Below, piece by piece: positions 1-12,300 of a DNA stretch of 64,000 nucleotides. Each line of letters begins with the position of its first letter. Position 1 is the first letter of the stretch. Below the pieces are notes generated by a model that was not told the DNA's origin, made no database searches, and was given only the letters and a program-made list of their open reading frames with translations. Both the position numbers and the translations under genes were made by a program. The stretch comes from Furcasterigmium furcatum (lineage: Eukaryota; Ascomycota; Sordariomycetes; Glomerellales; Plectosphaerellaceae). The DNA is taken from positions 4,720,472-4,784,471 of the forward strand of contig BCIA01000005.1 of the NCBI GenBank assembly GCA_001599815.1. Direction: 5' to 3'.

Positions 1-3000
1 TGGCTCTCCGTGCCAACGTCCACATGGTCCATGTCCAGGCTCAGCAGGTAAGTGATCGCCACCGCCTTGTCGTCCGCCTGCGACACGCCCGGCTTCGCCT
101 CCCGCATCACGTCGCGGACGCACTCGTACCACACCTGCCGCTTGATGACCGCGTACGCGGGGGACGACAGGTACGGCTTGAGCTTCTCGAGAACGTCGCC
201 GAGCACGCCGTACGAGTCTGTCCTGAGCTTCTCCCGGTTGTAGCCGCGGGCCACAGCCTCGAGGCCGTTGGACGCGGTCTCGGCCGCCTTGTCCTCGGAG
301 TCGATCTCCATCCTATTCTCGTCGACGAGGCCCTCGAGGAAAGGCTCGACGATGGCGAAGATGTCGTTGAGAAGATCCAGGTCGGTCCTCACCTTGGCGA
401 ACTTCCAGAGGTACTTGAACGCGTGGACCCTGTACGCCTCGTTGTTGCGCTTGGCCTCGCGCAGGGCGATCTTCTTCATCTGCGCCGCGACGGCCGCGTC
501 CTTCTCCCACAAGGCCGTGCCCTTCTCGACGAAGATCGGGAACGACTCGAGCACCTTCTCCTTGCCCTCGAACGTCTTGAGCGCCAGGACCTTGTCGAGC
601 ACGGGCCAGACATGCTTGAGGCTGGTCTCGCTGATCTGGCCGTTGGCGTCGCTCGCGCTGACGAGGGCCGGCACCATGGCGGCGATGGCGAAGGCGCCGG
701 TGTGCTGCAGGGCCCAGCGCGGGGCGTCCAGTACCAGCTTGATCGTCTTGACGATTTCCTCGACATATCGAGCGACTGTTCGGCTGCTTCCTGCGTGGGT
801 ATCCCAGATGGTCGAGAAGGCCTTCTTGACGTAGGCGTCCGTGTCGTGCGAGGCAACGTAGACGAAGGGCAGGATGCGCGTCTCAAGATTGTTGAACTCG
901 TCCGGAGATGACTTGGAGAGAGACAGGAAGACGTCCGCAACGCGGCGGCGGCGCGTGTCGTCCTCGGCCGTGATGTAGAGCTGCATGAACTTATCCGCGA
1001 ACGAGTGCTTGGCGTCATCGGAGCCAACACGGATGATATAGGCGCTGGCAACCGCGTACGAACGGCTCACTTCGTCGTTCCGGTCCAGCGTCTCCTTCGC
1101 CATGAGCTTGAGGAACCTGGCCGCGTAGGGCTCGAAATCGTTCCGGTGGCGCATGACGAGATCGCCGAGAAGTCCCGCGCAGGCGATCTTGGTCTGCATG
1201 CCGATGGCCGACTTGATGGTCGCCTCGATCTTGGGCACGAGCTCCTTCATGCTCTCGGGATCCAGCTGGCGGAGACAGTTGTTGACCGCCTCCGTGATGG
1301 GCGACGTGCGGATCCACGAGGCTCGGAGCTTGTCGATCTGGCCGCGCTTGTCCTCCGTGACCTTTTGGTATGCGTAGTTGAGCTGCTCCGGCTCGATCGT
1401 GCTGTGGAGGTTGAGCAGGTGCGGGACGATGGTCGAGATGAACGGCTGGAGCACCTTGCCGCCCTTCTTCGTGATGTCCATGATGGACTGCAGCGCGAAC
1501 GCCTGCACTTCCTTGACGCTGCTCTCGAGCCCGCTCGGGGACAGCAGGAACCGGAAGGCGTCCTTCAGCATTGCCCGGGCAGCAGCGGAGCCGCCGCCAT
1601 CCTCAAGCAGGCGGACGATCGTGTTCGTCAGGCCCATGCACAGCTTGAGGGCGGCATTCCGGACGGAGAGCTTGACGTCGTCCAGGACCTTGAGCGCGGC
1701 GGTCCAGACGTCCTCGTAGTATTTAGCGTACTTGTCGAAAGGCTGCCCGCTGATGAGTTCGGATATGGCCGTGCAGCTTGCCTCGCGACTTCGCCACTCT
1801 TTGCCGAGGATGCTCTTGAGCAGATCCGCCATGATATCGTCGAAGTGCTTCTGGATCACCGCGTTGGGGTCCTTCACCAGAGCCTTCCACACATTTTCCA
1901 TCGACCTCTGCGCGTTCGTGTTCGGGTCGAACCGGTACCTGAAGAGCTTGGGATACACCTTGGGATCGATCTCGGAGTCCGCGAGGATGTCACCCAGGCC
2001 AAAGCGTCCGAATGCGGCGCGGGTCGACCAAGTCGCCGCGTTGTTGGCAAGGGCCATGAACTTGTACACCAGCCTCTGGTCGCCCACCTCGTTGGCAAGA
2101 GCGACAATGTCCTTGTACGAGGTCACCGACTTGCCGTCACCCGTAGGCAGGGCGCCCGCGTCGAAGAGCTCTGTATCGCCCTCGACCTTTAGCTTGGTGC
2201 TTTGTTCGGTGAACGAGGAGACGAGGTCCTTCACGAGAACCTCTCGCAGGTCTCCATCGCCCTTCTCGTAGATCAGGACCAGACCGCGGGATGCCGTCTC
2301 CTGCACAAGCTCATCACGGGCGCTGAGCAGCCTCATGAATGCGACCTGGGCCTCTCGAAGGCGGGCACGGACCTCTGGCAGGGTGCCGCAGTACTGAATG
2401 ATGCAGAACAGCCAGATTCCGGAGGACTTGAGCTTCCAAGGTGCGGTATCCTTGCAGTCCTTGAACAGCTTGTCCAGGACCAGCTTGACGCGCTGAGGCC
2501 GGGCTTTCATGTTGTCTGCCCACCGCCCTCTTGTCTCGTCGACGTTCACGGTTAGCATGACCGATTCCGAGTCCAGACGACCAACTGCTGCTGCGATGGC
2601 CTCGCCGATGCTGAAGTGGATTTCCGTTTCCCTCTTCTGGCCGAGTTCGTACAAAACGCGAAGCACGTTGTCGACCTCGCTGTCCTTGCTGTCTGGACTC
2701 AAAAGACCGTCCCTGCCGACATCGCCGGAACCAGCATCGACCTCATCGGCAAACGCCAGCGCCAGTCGGCCCAGTGCGAAGATGGCCTTCTCATTGCCCT
2801 TGTCGGCTCTGGCTTTCAGCTTTTCAATGACAAATTCGGGCGAAAAGTCACTGCCGGGGCGGGGAATCGAGTCTTCGACCTGTGCTGTCCACAGCTGCGC
2901 GAGCGCATCGACTGTGGTGTCCTGCATAGAAGTGCTCTGGCCCTTGTCCTCGAGGAGACCCTTCGGCAACTGGAAGGGGGGCTTCACGGCCTGATTGTAA

Positions 3001-5495
3001 TAGACGGCGTGCGAGAAGAGGTGGCCGAATGCAAGGATATCGCCCTCGATGGTGTTGGCTTCCGTTCCGACAGCCGACTCCCATTCCGGGATGCGCGTCG
3101 ACATCTTGTGCACCATCTCGCTGGAAGGGCTTGCCCTTGGGTTTCCGGGATTCTGCAGGGCAGTGGATAAACTGTTCTGGTTGGTGGGATGTGCGCCCAG
3201 GATACCGATTGCCGTGGCGGCAAGGAGGCGGATCTGCTTGTTATTGGAGGCAGACCAGCGGTGCAGCTTCGGGGCTTGGGGAGCAACATAGCTGACGGCG
3301 TTGGCCGGGCTGAGGGAGGCCACATCCACGAGGCATTGGAGGCTCTCCTCCACGACCTTTTCGGAATCCCGCGTGCCCTGGGCCGTGGCTCCGTCGAGGC
3401 AGGTCTTGAGGAGAAGACCGACGAACGCCTCGTCGACCGTGCGGAGATACGAGGAGACCTTGGAACGCATCTTGACCTCGTTCTTGAGCGCCGTCTCCAG
3501 CTGAGAGGCCCAGTCCGGCCCCATGTTGAAATCCGGGAGGGCCTGCAGATACATCATCCTCTTGGTGAACTGCAGCGCGACCGGGAATGCCGCGAGCCTG
3601 TGCCCTCCGAAATTTTGCAACGTGCGGTCGGGATCGCTGGAACTGGTCTGAGGCAAGCCGGAGGGTTCATAAGAGATGTCAAAGTTACCCTCGATGTTCT
3701 CGTAGAAGAAGGACGTCAGCAGGGTGGTCCATTTGGGAATGGCCGGGGCCTGCGCGGCGCGGTACGTCCATGGGTCGAGGCCCTTCTTGCCCTCTTCGAT
3801 CACCTCGTGGCTCTCATCGGGCCTGCCGGCGATCGCGAGGATGTCCAGCCAGCGCGCGCGCCATTCGGAGAATTCCAGGGCGTAGTTGGCCCACTTGATG
3901 GCAGTGAAACGCGTGCTTCGCACAGCCGGCGGCTCGGACGGGAGGCTCATGTACCTGTAGATGAGCATGGGGAGAGGCCGGAAGTCCTTCATCTTGTTCG
4001 GGTCGAAGTTGGGAAGCAACGCTGACAGCGCAGATTCAATGTGGAAGACCACATCGGGCGTGGGATCTTCGGAGAGGGCGCGGAAGAGCCAGCCAGCTAG
4101 GCCAAGGGCTCCCTGCACCGACATCTTGGTGGCTTTGGAAAGCAACCCGATCACCTCGTAGGCCAGGCCCCTGAGATCGCTCCCTACCGTCATTGTTGTC
4201 GACGATACGTCTTCCGAGGGTATGGGCCAGCCGCCGGCCTGGATCTGATCTTGCATCTTGGTGATCAGCGGGCCGCCCATATTGAAAGGCCCCTTCGTGG
4301 GTCCCCAGGTCGCGACGAACGAGAGATAGCCCAGGAGCGCGCGGTGGAGCTTCTGCTGCTCGAGGCCAGGCTTCGCTCTGAGGTTCTCCGGGCAGTCAAG
4401 GCCAAAGTCGAGGTCGACGACTCTTTGGATCTCCGGTTCCATACTGGTCGACAAGACCGACTTGGAGAGAAGACCCAGGATTCGAGTGCGGTGAGGCGGT
4501 GTCAGGCGACCATGAGCGCTGAAGAGATCCCGCACAAGCGCTGCATCCTCAAAGGAAACGGAGGTCCTCTTCAGCATGTCCTCGCAGATTCCCGAGACGA
4601 CGCCATCTGTGCTGCTCGCTCCGAAGATGGCCGGTACGAGCTTCTCCCGGTCGTGGAAGGCGGCGCTCTGTAGAAACTGAGCGATCTTGCGCCTCAGAGC
4701 TGGGAGCTCGTCATATGGAGAGGCGAAGTGGTTGTCGCGCCACTCAGGGCCAAGAAAAGACAGCTCATCGGGTGCGAGTGCTCCGTTGGATCGCTTCAGA
4801 TAGGGTAGGATCTGGCCGGCTCCACGGCTGTCTGCAGGGATATTCGGGAGCTTCAGCAGGAGAACCTTTCCGAGCCATTCGGCAAGCCAAGTTGCGTCCC
4901 CTTGCCCGGACAGGCCGATGGCTTCTCTGAAGGCCGCGTCTTCCTGGCTGCCGCGAGAGGGGATCTTGACGGATGGGATCACCCGGAGAGCAATTCGCAG
5001 GATAGCGGACGAGGCGCCGCCGAGGCCCTCTGCAGATATGCCTTTGAAGATCTTGTGGGCTATCTTTTGCCTTTCGTAGTCGTCCATGCGCTCGAGGCCG
5101 AGGGTGATGAACATGGTATCGACCTTGCGGATGATGAGAGACGACTGAGACTTGTACTGATCGATGAGAGCCTCTACCGGGAGGGCAACCCTGTAGCAGT
5201 CAGCATTGAATCCCAAATCGAACGCATAGGTGCATACTTTGTCGGCCTCAGCATAGTCTGGATCGACCCAGCGAATTTGATGACCTGCCTGGTGTGAGCG
5301 ATGTGGTCATCGTGACGAGCGCGTGAGACCAACCTCCATTCGCACAGAAGCGTGGGGACTTCCTGCTTTCAAGAGCAGGGGACATAGGTAGACGCCGAGG
5401 ATCTGCTCAAACTTGTCCTCCTTGTTGGATACTGCGAGGACCTTGAACTGGGCGTTCTGGACGAGCCGCAGCTCATTCTCTTCGCTGGACGCCAT
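1..5495 (-). CDS. ECM29: ECM29 proteasome adaptor/scaffold protein (3' end outside window)
   Basis: HEAT-repeat protein that associates with the 26S proteasome, tethers core to regulatory particle and acts in proteasome quality control. I join three exons: 5495-5334, 5284-5238 and 5190 to beyond position 1, with introns 5333-5285 (49 nt) and 5237-5191 (47 nt). The start is the ATG at 5495 and exon 1 encodes 54 residues. The N-terminus contains QILGVYLCPLLLKAGS; after the second intron comes VALPVEALIDQYKSQ, then IIRKVDTMFITLGLERM, all matching the conserved ECM29 N-terminal pattern. Exon 3 is open for about 1,730 codons of helical-repeat sequence. About 1,800 residues are visible; yeast Ecm29 is roughly 1,870, so only the extreme C-terminus should be missing. 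Intron 1 has a slightly unusual GTTGGT donor. The long plus-strand frames here are shadows of this gene. Confidence 0.92.
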
Positions 5496-8400
5496 GGTGG
5501 CGGGCTGATGGGTGCCGAGCCTGCAATCCGCGAGTTCGTACGGACAACGCTTTTATGAGCGTTGGATTCAAATCGCTAGCGAAATCATGAGAACCGGCTG
5601 TGATCGGCGTCTCAGGCGGTGCGATATGTCGACTGTTGATGTCGTTGGTGAGGGGTGTGGTGGTGACCGGCAAGGGTCTCACGCGGGGTTCTGGTCTAAA
5701 ACAAACAAGAGGTCGCATGCATCGATATCGAGTCTGCAGGAAGCCAGTGTGAATAATGCGAGGAAACCGAGGGACGGCGTCCAGGAGGTTGTTGGTTGCA
5801 GATACTTAGACTAGACAAGTCCAGCTAGCAGCGCTCACGTCAACTTGTCCGCAGGTGCCACATCCAGGCGACGATTGAATGTCGTGTGTCGAGACTGATG
5901 ACCTAAGCGAGTCGAAGGTGAGCGAAGGTCTGGGGTGAGCGGATCGGGATTAGCGCGATTTGGTGTGCCACAAGGATCTCGCCAAGAGAATGGATCCGAG
6001 CGTTCTTCACCGCAGCATTGGACGTCAAGATTGGACATTTCTGTTGAAGGAAGATTCCTGGTGCAGAGTACAGACTTGGCCGGCGGGAACAGAACCACTC
6101 CAGCGCCTTTGCGCCGGCCCTACAAGAGCACCATTGACAGCCCGAATGACTCGACATACCCAGTTGGAGTGAAGTGACTGCCGTTGCAACGATTATTCAG
6201 AATTCTTGCCACTGCGATTGCTAGGTCCAGTGGGCAGAGTGAACAGCGTCGCAGGGAGCCGGTGATTGTGCCCTGGGATATGCTGAAAGTTCGTGCGTGC
6301 CCGAGGCTCGATCCGAGGCATTCTATCATGCTGCAAAGGAAGGCATATCCGGCGTTTGGCATGTTCCATCAACAGTGGCAACCAAACTCACATGACAGAT
6401 ACGTCCTGCAAAGCATCGGGTCAGGCTGCTGTCAACGGGCACCTGCTTGATGCGAATCTCGATAGTACGGCAGGCGCTAACAATGGCAAAAGCGCCCAGC
6501 GCCCAGCGCCCAAAAATCCAGAAATCTCGGTGCATAAATGCCACCGAGCTTCAAGAGTTGGGAAGGAAAGTCCAGCATTGGGCGAGCCGCTTACTATTCG
6601 CAAGCGCGTCATAGGCTCAGGGGCTCCAGACGTACGGAAAGCTGTGCGCGAGTCTCCTCCCGATGAGCTCATCGTCTCCATCCGGCTGCCCGACGAAAAC
6701 TGGGAGGAAGGGGACGGAAGTGCATCGTCGTAAAGGCGGGTCCGATCGGAGACCGGACACCTTGGCCTCACGCGAGTCGCGTCTCTGCAAGTCATCGGCG
6801 GCTTCGGTGGCTGATGTGCCTGGGCCGGTACCGGGTCTAGAACCACACCTTCGATTATGTACATTGCAACAGGTGAGGCCGGGGCGTTGGTGGCTGTCTT
6901 CGTGTGTCTGCATTGAAATGTCCATCATGTCCCGGATCGTTCACGATGAGCAGCTGGGCCAGCCACGCGCCCAATGTGGGAACCGAGGCGTTTGGTCGGC
7001 CATTTGGGTCGTTTGTGAGGACCGGCAGTCCGGCTTGGATCTGGGGCGGGTGTCGTCGATCAGCTTCGAGCTGTCACTAATTATAATAATGGTTGATCAT
7101 GGCCGAGGTCGGTCCCGGCACGTTTGAATCGGCATCCCCGTCGTAGAAGAAACCGGAAATACCGACAATGCTGAAGCCGTAATTGCGTTTTCAGCTGGCA
7201 AGATCCAGGAGCCCAGGCGAACAGGGATCCGCAAGCCAGCCACCGCTGAGATGGCATCGTGGCTCGTGTGAGGAAGCTTCGCATGAAATGGAGCAGCAGG
7301 GACGCGAGTCAAGCCTCATCCGGCCGGTGGCTGTCTGGGGACAGATGTGAGGCAGGTGAGGCAGCTTGAGGGCGCAGATGTGGGCATGCTATCTGGAGCC
7401 GTTTGTCGTGATTCAGGGGGCATGCTGCTCGTCTAGATGCCCCTGGATGCTCCAATTCGAGCACCCGAAGGAAGAATAATAGCCCGTGTTCCCCGTTACT
7501 CAGCAAGGGATTCCGACTTTGAGATGTCGAGTGGTTCTGGGGAGAGAAGGTCGGCCCCCTGGAACGAGTTAGTGAGCTGACTAGGCCACATGGCCGACAA
7601 CTTCAGAGGCCAATCGCCGGGCCAGATCTACTACCCCTAACCCTGCGCCAACCCGCAAATCAAGGGAGGAAGAGAAGGAAGAAGAAAGGTGTCTTGATGC
7701 ATTCACACCCCCAGAACAAACGTTCCAGTCGGCCCGCTTTGAACAAATCCTGGATGCTGAGGCGTTTGGGCGCGTGGGGAGATACGAAACAGATGGGTTC
7801 GGTAAGGAAGCATCTCGAGAAGTGTCTGATCATCACTTGCTTGTGATGGATGGTTTCTTCTGGATCTGTTTCCGAAGCCGCCGTCGCTGCCGTAGCCACC
7901 AACGACACGATGTCGCGCTCAACAGCTCCAATGTCTGCCGGCCACCACAAACGATGTGGACGGCGATGTCGGGCATGGGGGAACAGGGGCTGGCAACGCA
8001 GGGATCTAGGAGCTGTCAACGTCATCTTCGGTGTTCTCAGCGGCCCGCGTCTGTTGGAGGCTCATCGTTTCTTTTCCCAGCGATGCTGGCAGATGGTCGC
8101 GAGATGTGGCCGTTCTTAGCTCGTCGACATGGACTCTTCTGCCGGGGGCACGTCGGATGACAAGTTTCCTGCACAATGACATTCAAGACACCGCAATTTG
8201 TCGACTGATGCCCGAGCAGGCCGTGCAAGGTGATGCATCATCATGCCGTGTCGTGTCTGGAGGATGAAGCCAGGCAGCGCCATGAGCGCCACCCGAAGAA
8301 GGGATATGTTTTAAAAGCTCCGTCTTGAGATGCGAGCACTTACAGTTATGTACAGTACTCTGGATAAAACAGAGTCTGCCAACCTGCCAGGTCAATGGCA

Positions 8401-9650
8401 GCTTGGGATCGCCCACGAGGCCGGGGCATGGCCACTAAGACAGGGTGTTTCAACTCAGCTGGCTTAGGCACATCCTGGGCATCATTGTCGGTTGCTGCGA
8501 CGATCCTCCTCATCCAGCAACAATCCGAAAGGCTTCCATGGCAGATGAGTCTTTTGGTGGTTTCCAGAGCAAGGCCCGGCTGGTCGTCTATGGAAATTCT
8601 TGCTTTTGCCGAAGACCGCTGCCATCGAGGGCATGACAAGGCCGAAGAGCCTGCATGTCTCGCTGGGCGTCGGCGCCCGAGGTTCGATTCCGTTGTTGCT
8701 GCCATTGTGCTCGCTCTTGTACAAGTCCCAAGTACAGTGGTCTCGGCTGCGGGTAGCAGAGGACGGGATGTTGCAGGCGGCCGACAAGGACCTGCGGTTC
8801 TGAGGTGTCGCGTCGCATCTCGAGGTGGGAATGGCGAGCGAACGCGACATACTCCAGGCCGGCAGCAGGTTTCTCGTGAAGATTCGAGGCTACATTCGGA
8901 AGAAGTAGTAGTTCTCGTCATGGGTCGGCGCCCGGTCGATTTGTGCTGACACCCTTTGTCGTCAGTTGTATGCAGAAGAGCACATGCGACTACCTCTTGG
9001 TGTTGCGCGGCGCCATCTCGTGTTGCGCCCTAGGCCCGGAATGGACAAGGCGAGGTGAGACTGCCTGACTCTGTCGACGCCCCCTTGCTTCCGGCAATGG
9101 GAAGGAACACTTGAGAAGGACGCAAAGGGTGTGGTGCAGCAGCAACCACCTCAGGTGCCTCATGTTTCGTACTTGCCCGGCAATGGATCACATCATGACA
9201 AACAGCAGTCTCAGGCAAGTGCCTCTCCCGGCGGCGCTTTCCAACCCGGTCGAGTCCCCGGGGAGGCGCCTTCCATGCGACCTGCGATTACGCACCTGCG
9301 AAGCCTACCTCAGCTCAGGCCAGCAGAGGAAGTTACGAACGCGCTACGGCCATGCACCTCAGGGCAAGCTTCAGTGCCTCGAGCCCTGTGCGCCCACTAC
9401 CGCGGTCTCCACCGCAGGTCCTGAAGCCAGCCCATCGAGTCGCTTTCATAGGTCGTTCGTCGCTTCCGGCGAAGGGCGGCGTGCGACCGATCTCCTCTTG
9501 GGGGGCCTCGCCCACCCCTCCCTCGATGCAGGCACCCCGAGGCGGAAGGTATCTCGGCCTCCAGTCATGCGAGCATTTTCGCGGGGAGCGTAAGGCCAGG
9601 TACGCAGCTCCACGGCGTCCCGGTACTTGGGCGGCCCTAACAGCACCCCC
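5496..9650. other. Long intergenic region with no supportable gene
   Basis: Upstream of ECM29 there are only short, overlapping open frames on both strands, many opened by non-ATG codons and none with a recognisable motif or spliced continuation. A small tandem repeat (three copies of a 7-mer AGCGCCC) lies near 6491-6511. The ECM29 promoter should sit in the first few hundred bases, but I see no clear TATA element. I found no transposon or RNA gene. Confidence 0.5.
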
Positions 9651-9659
9651 CTTTTTCCC

Positions 9660-10335
9660 ATTCGCCCAGCAGGCAAGCCCGCTCGAAACTACTTTTTTTG
9701 ACTCTGACTCTCTCGCCTTCTGCCTTCCGCCCATCTCCACCATTTCGCAAATCCACACTTCCTCAGAGAACCCGGTCGTCTGTTCTTCTTTCTCCCCTCT
9801 CTCTTCCTCCTCTCCCCCCTTCCCTCCCTCCCTTTCTGTCCCTTTTGAAGGCCTGTTGGGTTTCTTTCGCACGCTCTGCAAGTCGTCATTGTACTCTTCC
9901 GTCTGCTGTGTTTGTCTGCGGTGTACGCTGCGGCAACTAGAGCTTTCGATCCATCCTTTTTCCAACGTCGCCCGTCCATCGGCTCGCTTGCTCACCGAAT
10001 CCCCCGGCTTTGGGTGCTTGCTTCGACAATTATCCTCGTCCTACCGGCCCCGAGTCGCCCTCTACCGTAATCCGCGCGCATCGCACTCTGTCGTGTCAAT
10101 CGGCAGTCCTCGAATCCCGATTTCGACCCTCGTCCTCCTCTCCCTTCGTTCCGACGTCATCCGCGTGTCGTCAACTACCTAGGGCCCGACAAGTTCCCGA
10201 GAGCCGCAAATTTGCACTACTGCGCGTAATTCCCTCCACACCCCTCCTCCACGAACACCTTGAGAATCTTCTGCGAGGTTTCCGACATCTCCTCGACTCT
10301 GGAAGATCTTTCCTTCTCGTTGGCGCTTAAAAGTA
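9660..10335 (+). promoter_or_regulatory. C+T-rich transcribed-leader-like tract with possible 5' splice site
   Basis: The plus strand becomes strongly pyrimidine-rich, with long runs of TCTC, CCCTCC and TTTCTT between about 9690 and 9860. This is typical of promoters and 5' leaders of well-expressed filamentous-fungal genes. A consensus donor, GTAAGT, follows at 10333. No good ATG reading frame follows directly. It may be a distal promoter and leader exon of the RNA-binding protein gene starting at 12301, or a non-coding transcript. This is inference from composition; no RNA evidence is available. Confidence 0.35.
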
Positions 10336-11900
10336 AGTCGTAGAATTCTTTGCATTTGTCCCTGCCCCCGTACGCCCGTATGCCCGTCGCCGCCGTCGCA
10401 GTCCTTGGTCGCCGCATGACCGACCCTCGATATCACACACCCGCAGCGCGTCGTCAATTCGCCTTGGTATCGACTCGAAACCCCCCGGGTGCCGCTCGAA
10501 CAATGCACGGCAGCAATGGAGTAGGATTTTGGAACCAGACAGGCCGACATGGTAGATGCTGGGACTGGCAGCAGCGGAGGACAGCGACGACTTTTCGGCA
10601 TAACTCCCGATCGCGCCAATGCCATGGTCTTCGACTGCCTCGACTTCAGACGCCTATCTATGCGAGCGCCGCCACGTAAATCTTCGAAATAGCCCCGATG
10701 CGCACATCTGTACATCCGACCGTCTTCGCCAGCGATATCTGCGAATGTCGCATCACATGCGCACCAGTCGCGAGGCATCCGCGTCCGGGCGTCAGTTTCC
10801 GGCCCGATACTGCGACATCCCACGAGCCAATGCGCCGCCCAATGCGACTGATTTCTTGCTGGCAACCCTTCGGCTGTACCCAACGTCAGTAAACGACAGA
10901 GGGCGCCTGCACATTCGGCGTCGATACCTCCATGCTAGACGTGGGCTCCCTGCCACCGTGGCTGCATGACTGGGTCAAACCACAGGATGTCATGGACCCG
11001 GGGATTCTGCGTTTCGGAAACACCTGTTTTTCTACTAACAACCGGGACTGCGATCCGCCGACGGGGCCTATTGATGCCTGTTCACATTGTGGCGCCTCAC
11101 CTGCTGACATGATTGCCCAGGTCAATATCTCGGCAGACCCGGTCTTCGTGATACGTTTACGATCCTTCGGGCATATACTGCTTTTCCGGTCACGGCGCAA
11201 GTGTTGAGGTCAGGAAAAGTCGAGTTCGGAGCATCTTCTTGGCAGTTCTTCATCGGCGGCCGTTAGCATTTCTCTGCACGATCATATTGGGAGCATCTCG
11301 ACATCTGTTTCCGGGGCGTGCTGGCGTCGAGAGAAATACGTCTTTGACAACCTCTGTTTCGGAGTCTCGGTCTGGGTCTGGATACAGGTCATCGTCTGCG
11401 AGTCTTGAGCCAGGTTTCCATACTTGATTCAGCAAACCCTCTCCTGAGTGTCCCGGACGTTTGTGACGGTAGGTCATGTGCCTCCTCGGCGGCGGAAACT
11501 CCTGGAAGGCCCGAACATGGACATGAGACTGACCGTCCTCATCGCACAGATCACACGATAACGAGCATTCCCTCCCGCTTGTCTCTTCATTTGACAGCCC
11601 TGTCTTCGTGAGTCCACCTCTCATCCCAGCCCCAGGTCTCTTTCTTCTTCGTTTACTGATTCACAATGCAGAACTTGAAACGAGCGCTTCTTGTAAGAAT
11701 TAAGTGAGTCGGCGCCCAGCGAGCACCTCCACTGTTCCAATTTAGCCCCTTGCGCCCCCAGATTTCGTTGCACGCCACTTGGTGGCTTTCCAAGTGGCTT
11801 TCCTGAAGGGACCTCATGTCAGGTGTGCCATGATAGTTCATCCTCACCGAAGCGGCACCAAAACCTTGTTCACATCTGCTACTCAGCCGCCCCGCGCGGC
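10336..11900. other. Intergenic or 5' UTR-intron stretch
   Basis: No coding region could be supported. Around 11655-11705 there is a CTGAT branch-like motif, an acceptor-like ATGCAG and two donor-like GTAAG/GTGAG strings. This could represent a small leader exon if the C+T-rich tract at 9.7-10.3 kb is transcribed toward the gene at 12301. A 66-codon minus-strand frame at 10217-10417 looks protein-like in composition but has no recognisable relatives. Confidence 0.25.
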
Positions 11901-11904
11901 CTGC

Positions 11905-12300
11905 CTATATGAACGTGCCCTCTCCTGCCCTGTTCCTGTTCCCTTTCTCTCCTCATGTTTTCCTCAGGTTGTCAAACGCCAGTATCTCTTACTTGTTGTC
12001 CTTCTTGCCTTTCGGCTCCTTCTGGCTTCTGATTCGCGGCCCAGCGGCCCCGCGTCTTGCTCGACTTGAGCGACGCCCTGAATCACCACTCTGCAGTACG
12101 CCCAGGTGCCCCCCAACACCCGGGTTTCATTCGTTGCCCGTTGAAAGCCCCGTCCTTTTCCTCCCTCGTCCGCCCACAACACCTACCACAACTTGAGATC
12201 CAGGCAGCGGGGATCTGCCTCCCTCGCTCAGCTTGGCCGTCTCCCTCCGTCAGCCAACACTAACCGCTGCCCAGACTCTATTCAACGAATCACCCTCATC
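11905..12300 (+). promoter_or_regulatory. Core promoter and pyrimidine-rich leader of the three-RRM gene
   Basis: A TATA-like CTATATGA (11905-11912) is followed by CT-rich sequence with CCTCTCC and TTTCTCTCC, then about 350 nt of leader ending at the ATG at 12301. The start context is TCATCATGG. This is the nearest plausible core promoter for the Csx1/Nam8-like gene. Confidence 0.4.

Noticed and set aside
24..4673. Several long plus-strand open frames (up to 395 codons)
   Set aside because: They lie opposite the ECM29 reading frame, whose protein matches a known family; the plus-strand translations have biased composition and no motifs.
8680..8700. GAGGTTCGATTCC, a tRNA B-box-like string
   Set aside because: No A-box at the right distance and no acceptor or anticodon stems can be drawn.
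9352..10182. 276-codon plus-strand frame starting with ATG
   Set aside because: It runs through the C+T-rich tract, so its length reflects lack of stops in pyrimidine-rich DNA; Ser/Pro/Leu-rich with no domain.
10217..10417. 66-codon minus-strand frame with protein-like amphipathic composition
   Set aside because: No recognisable family, no spliced continuation, and it overlaps a plus-strand leader-like tract.
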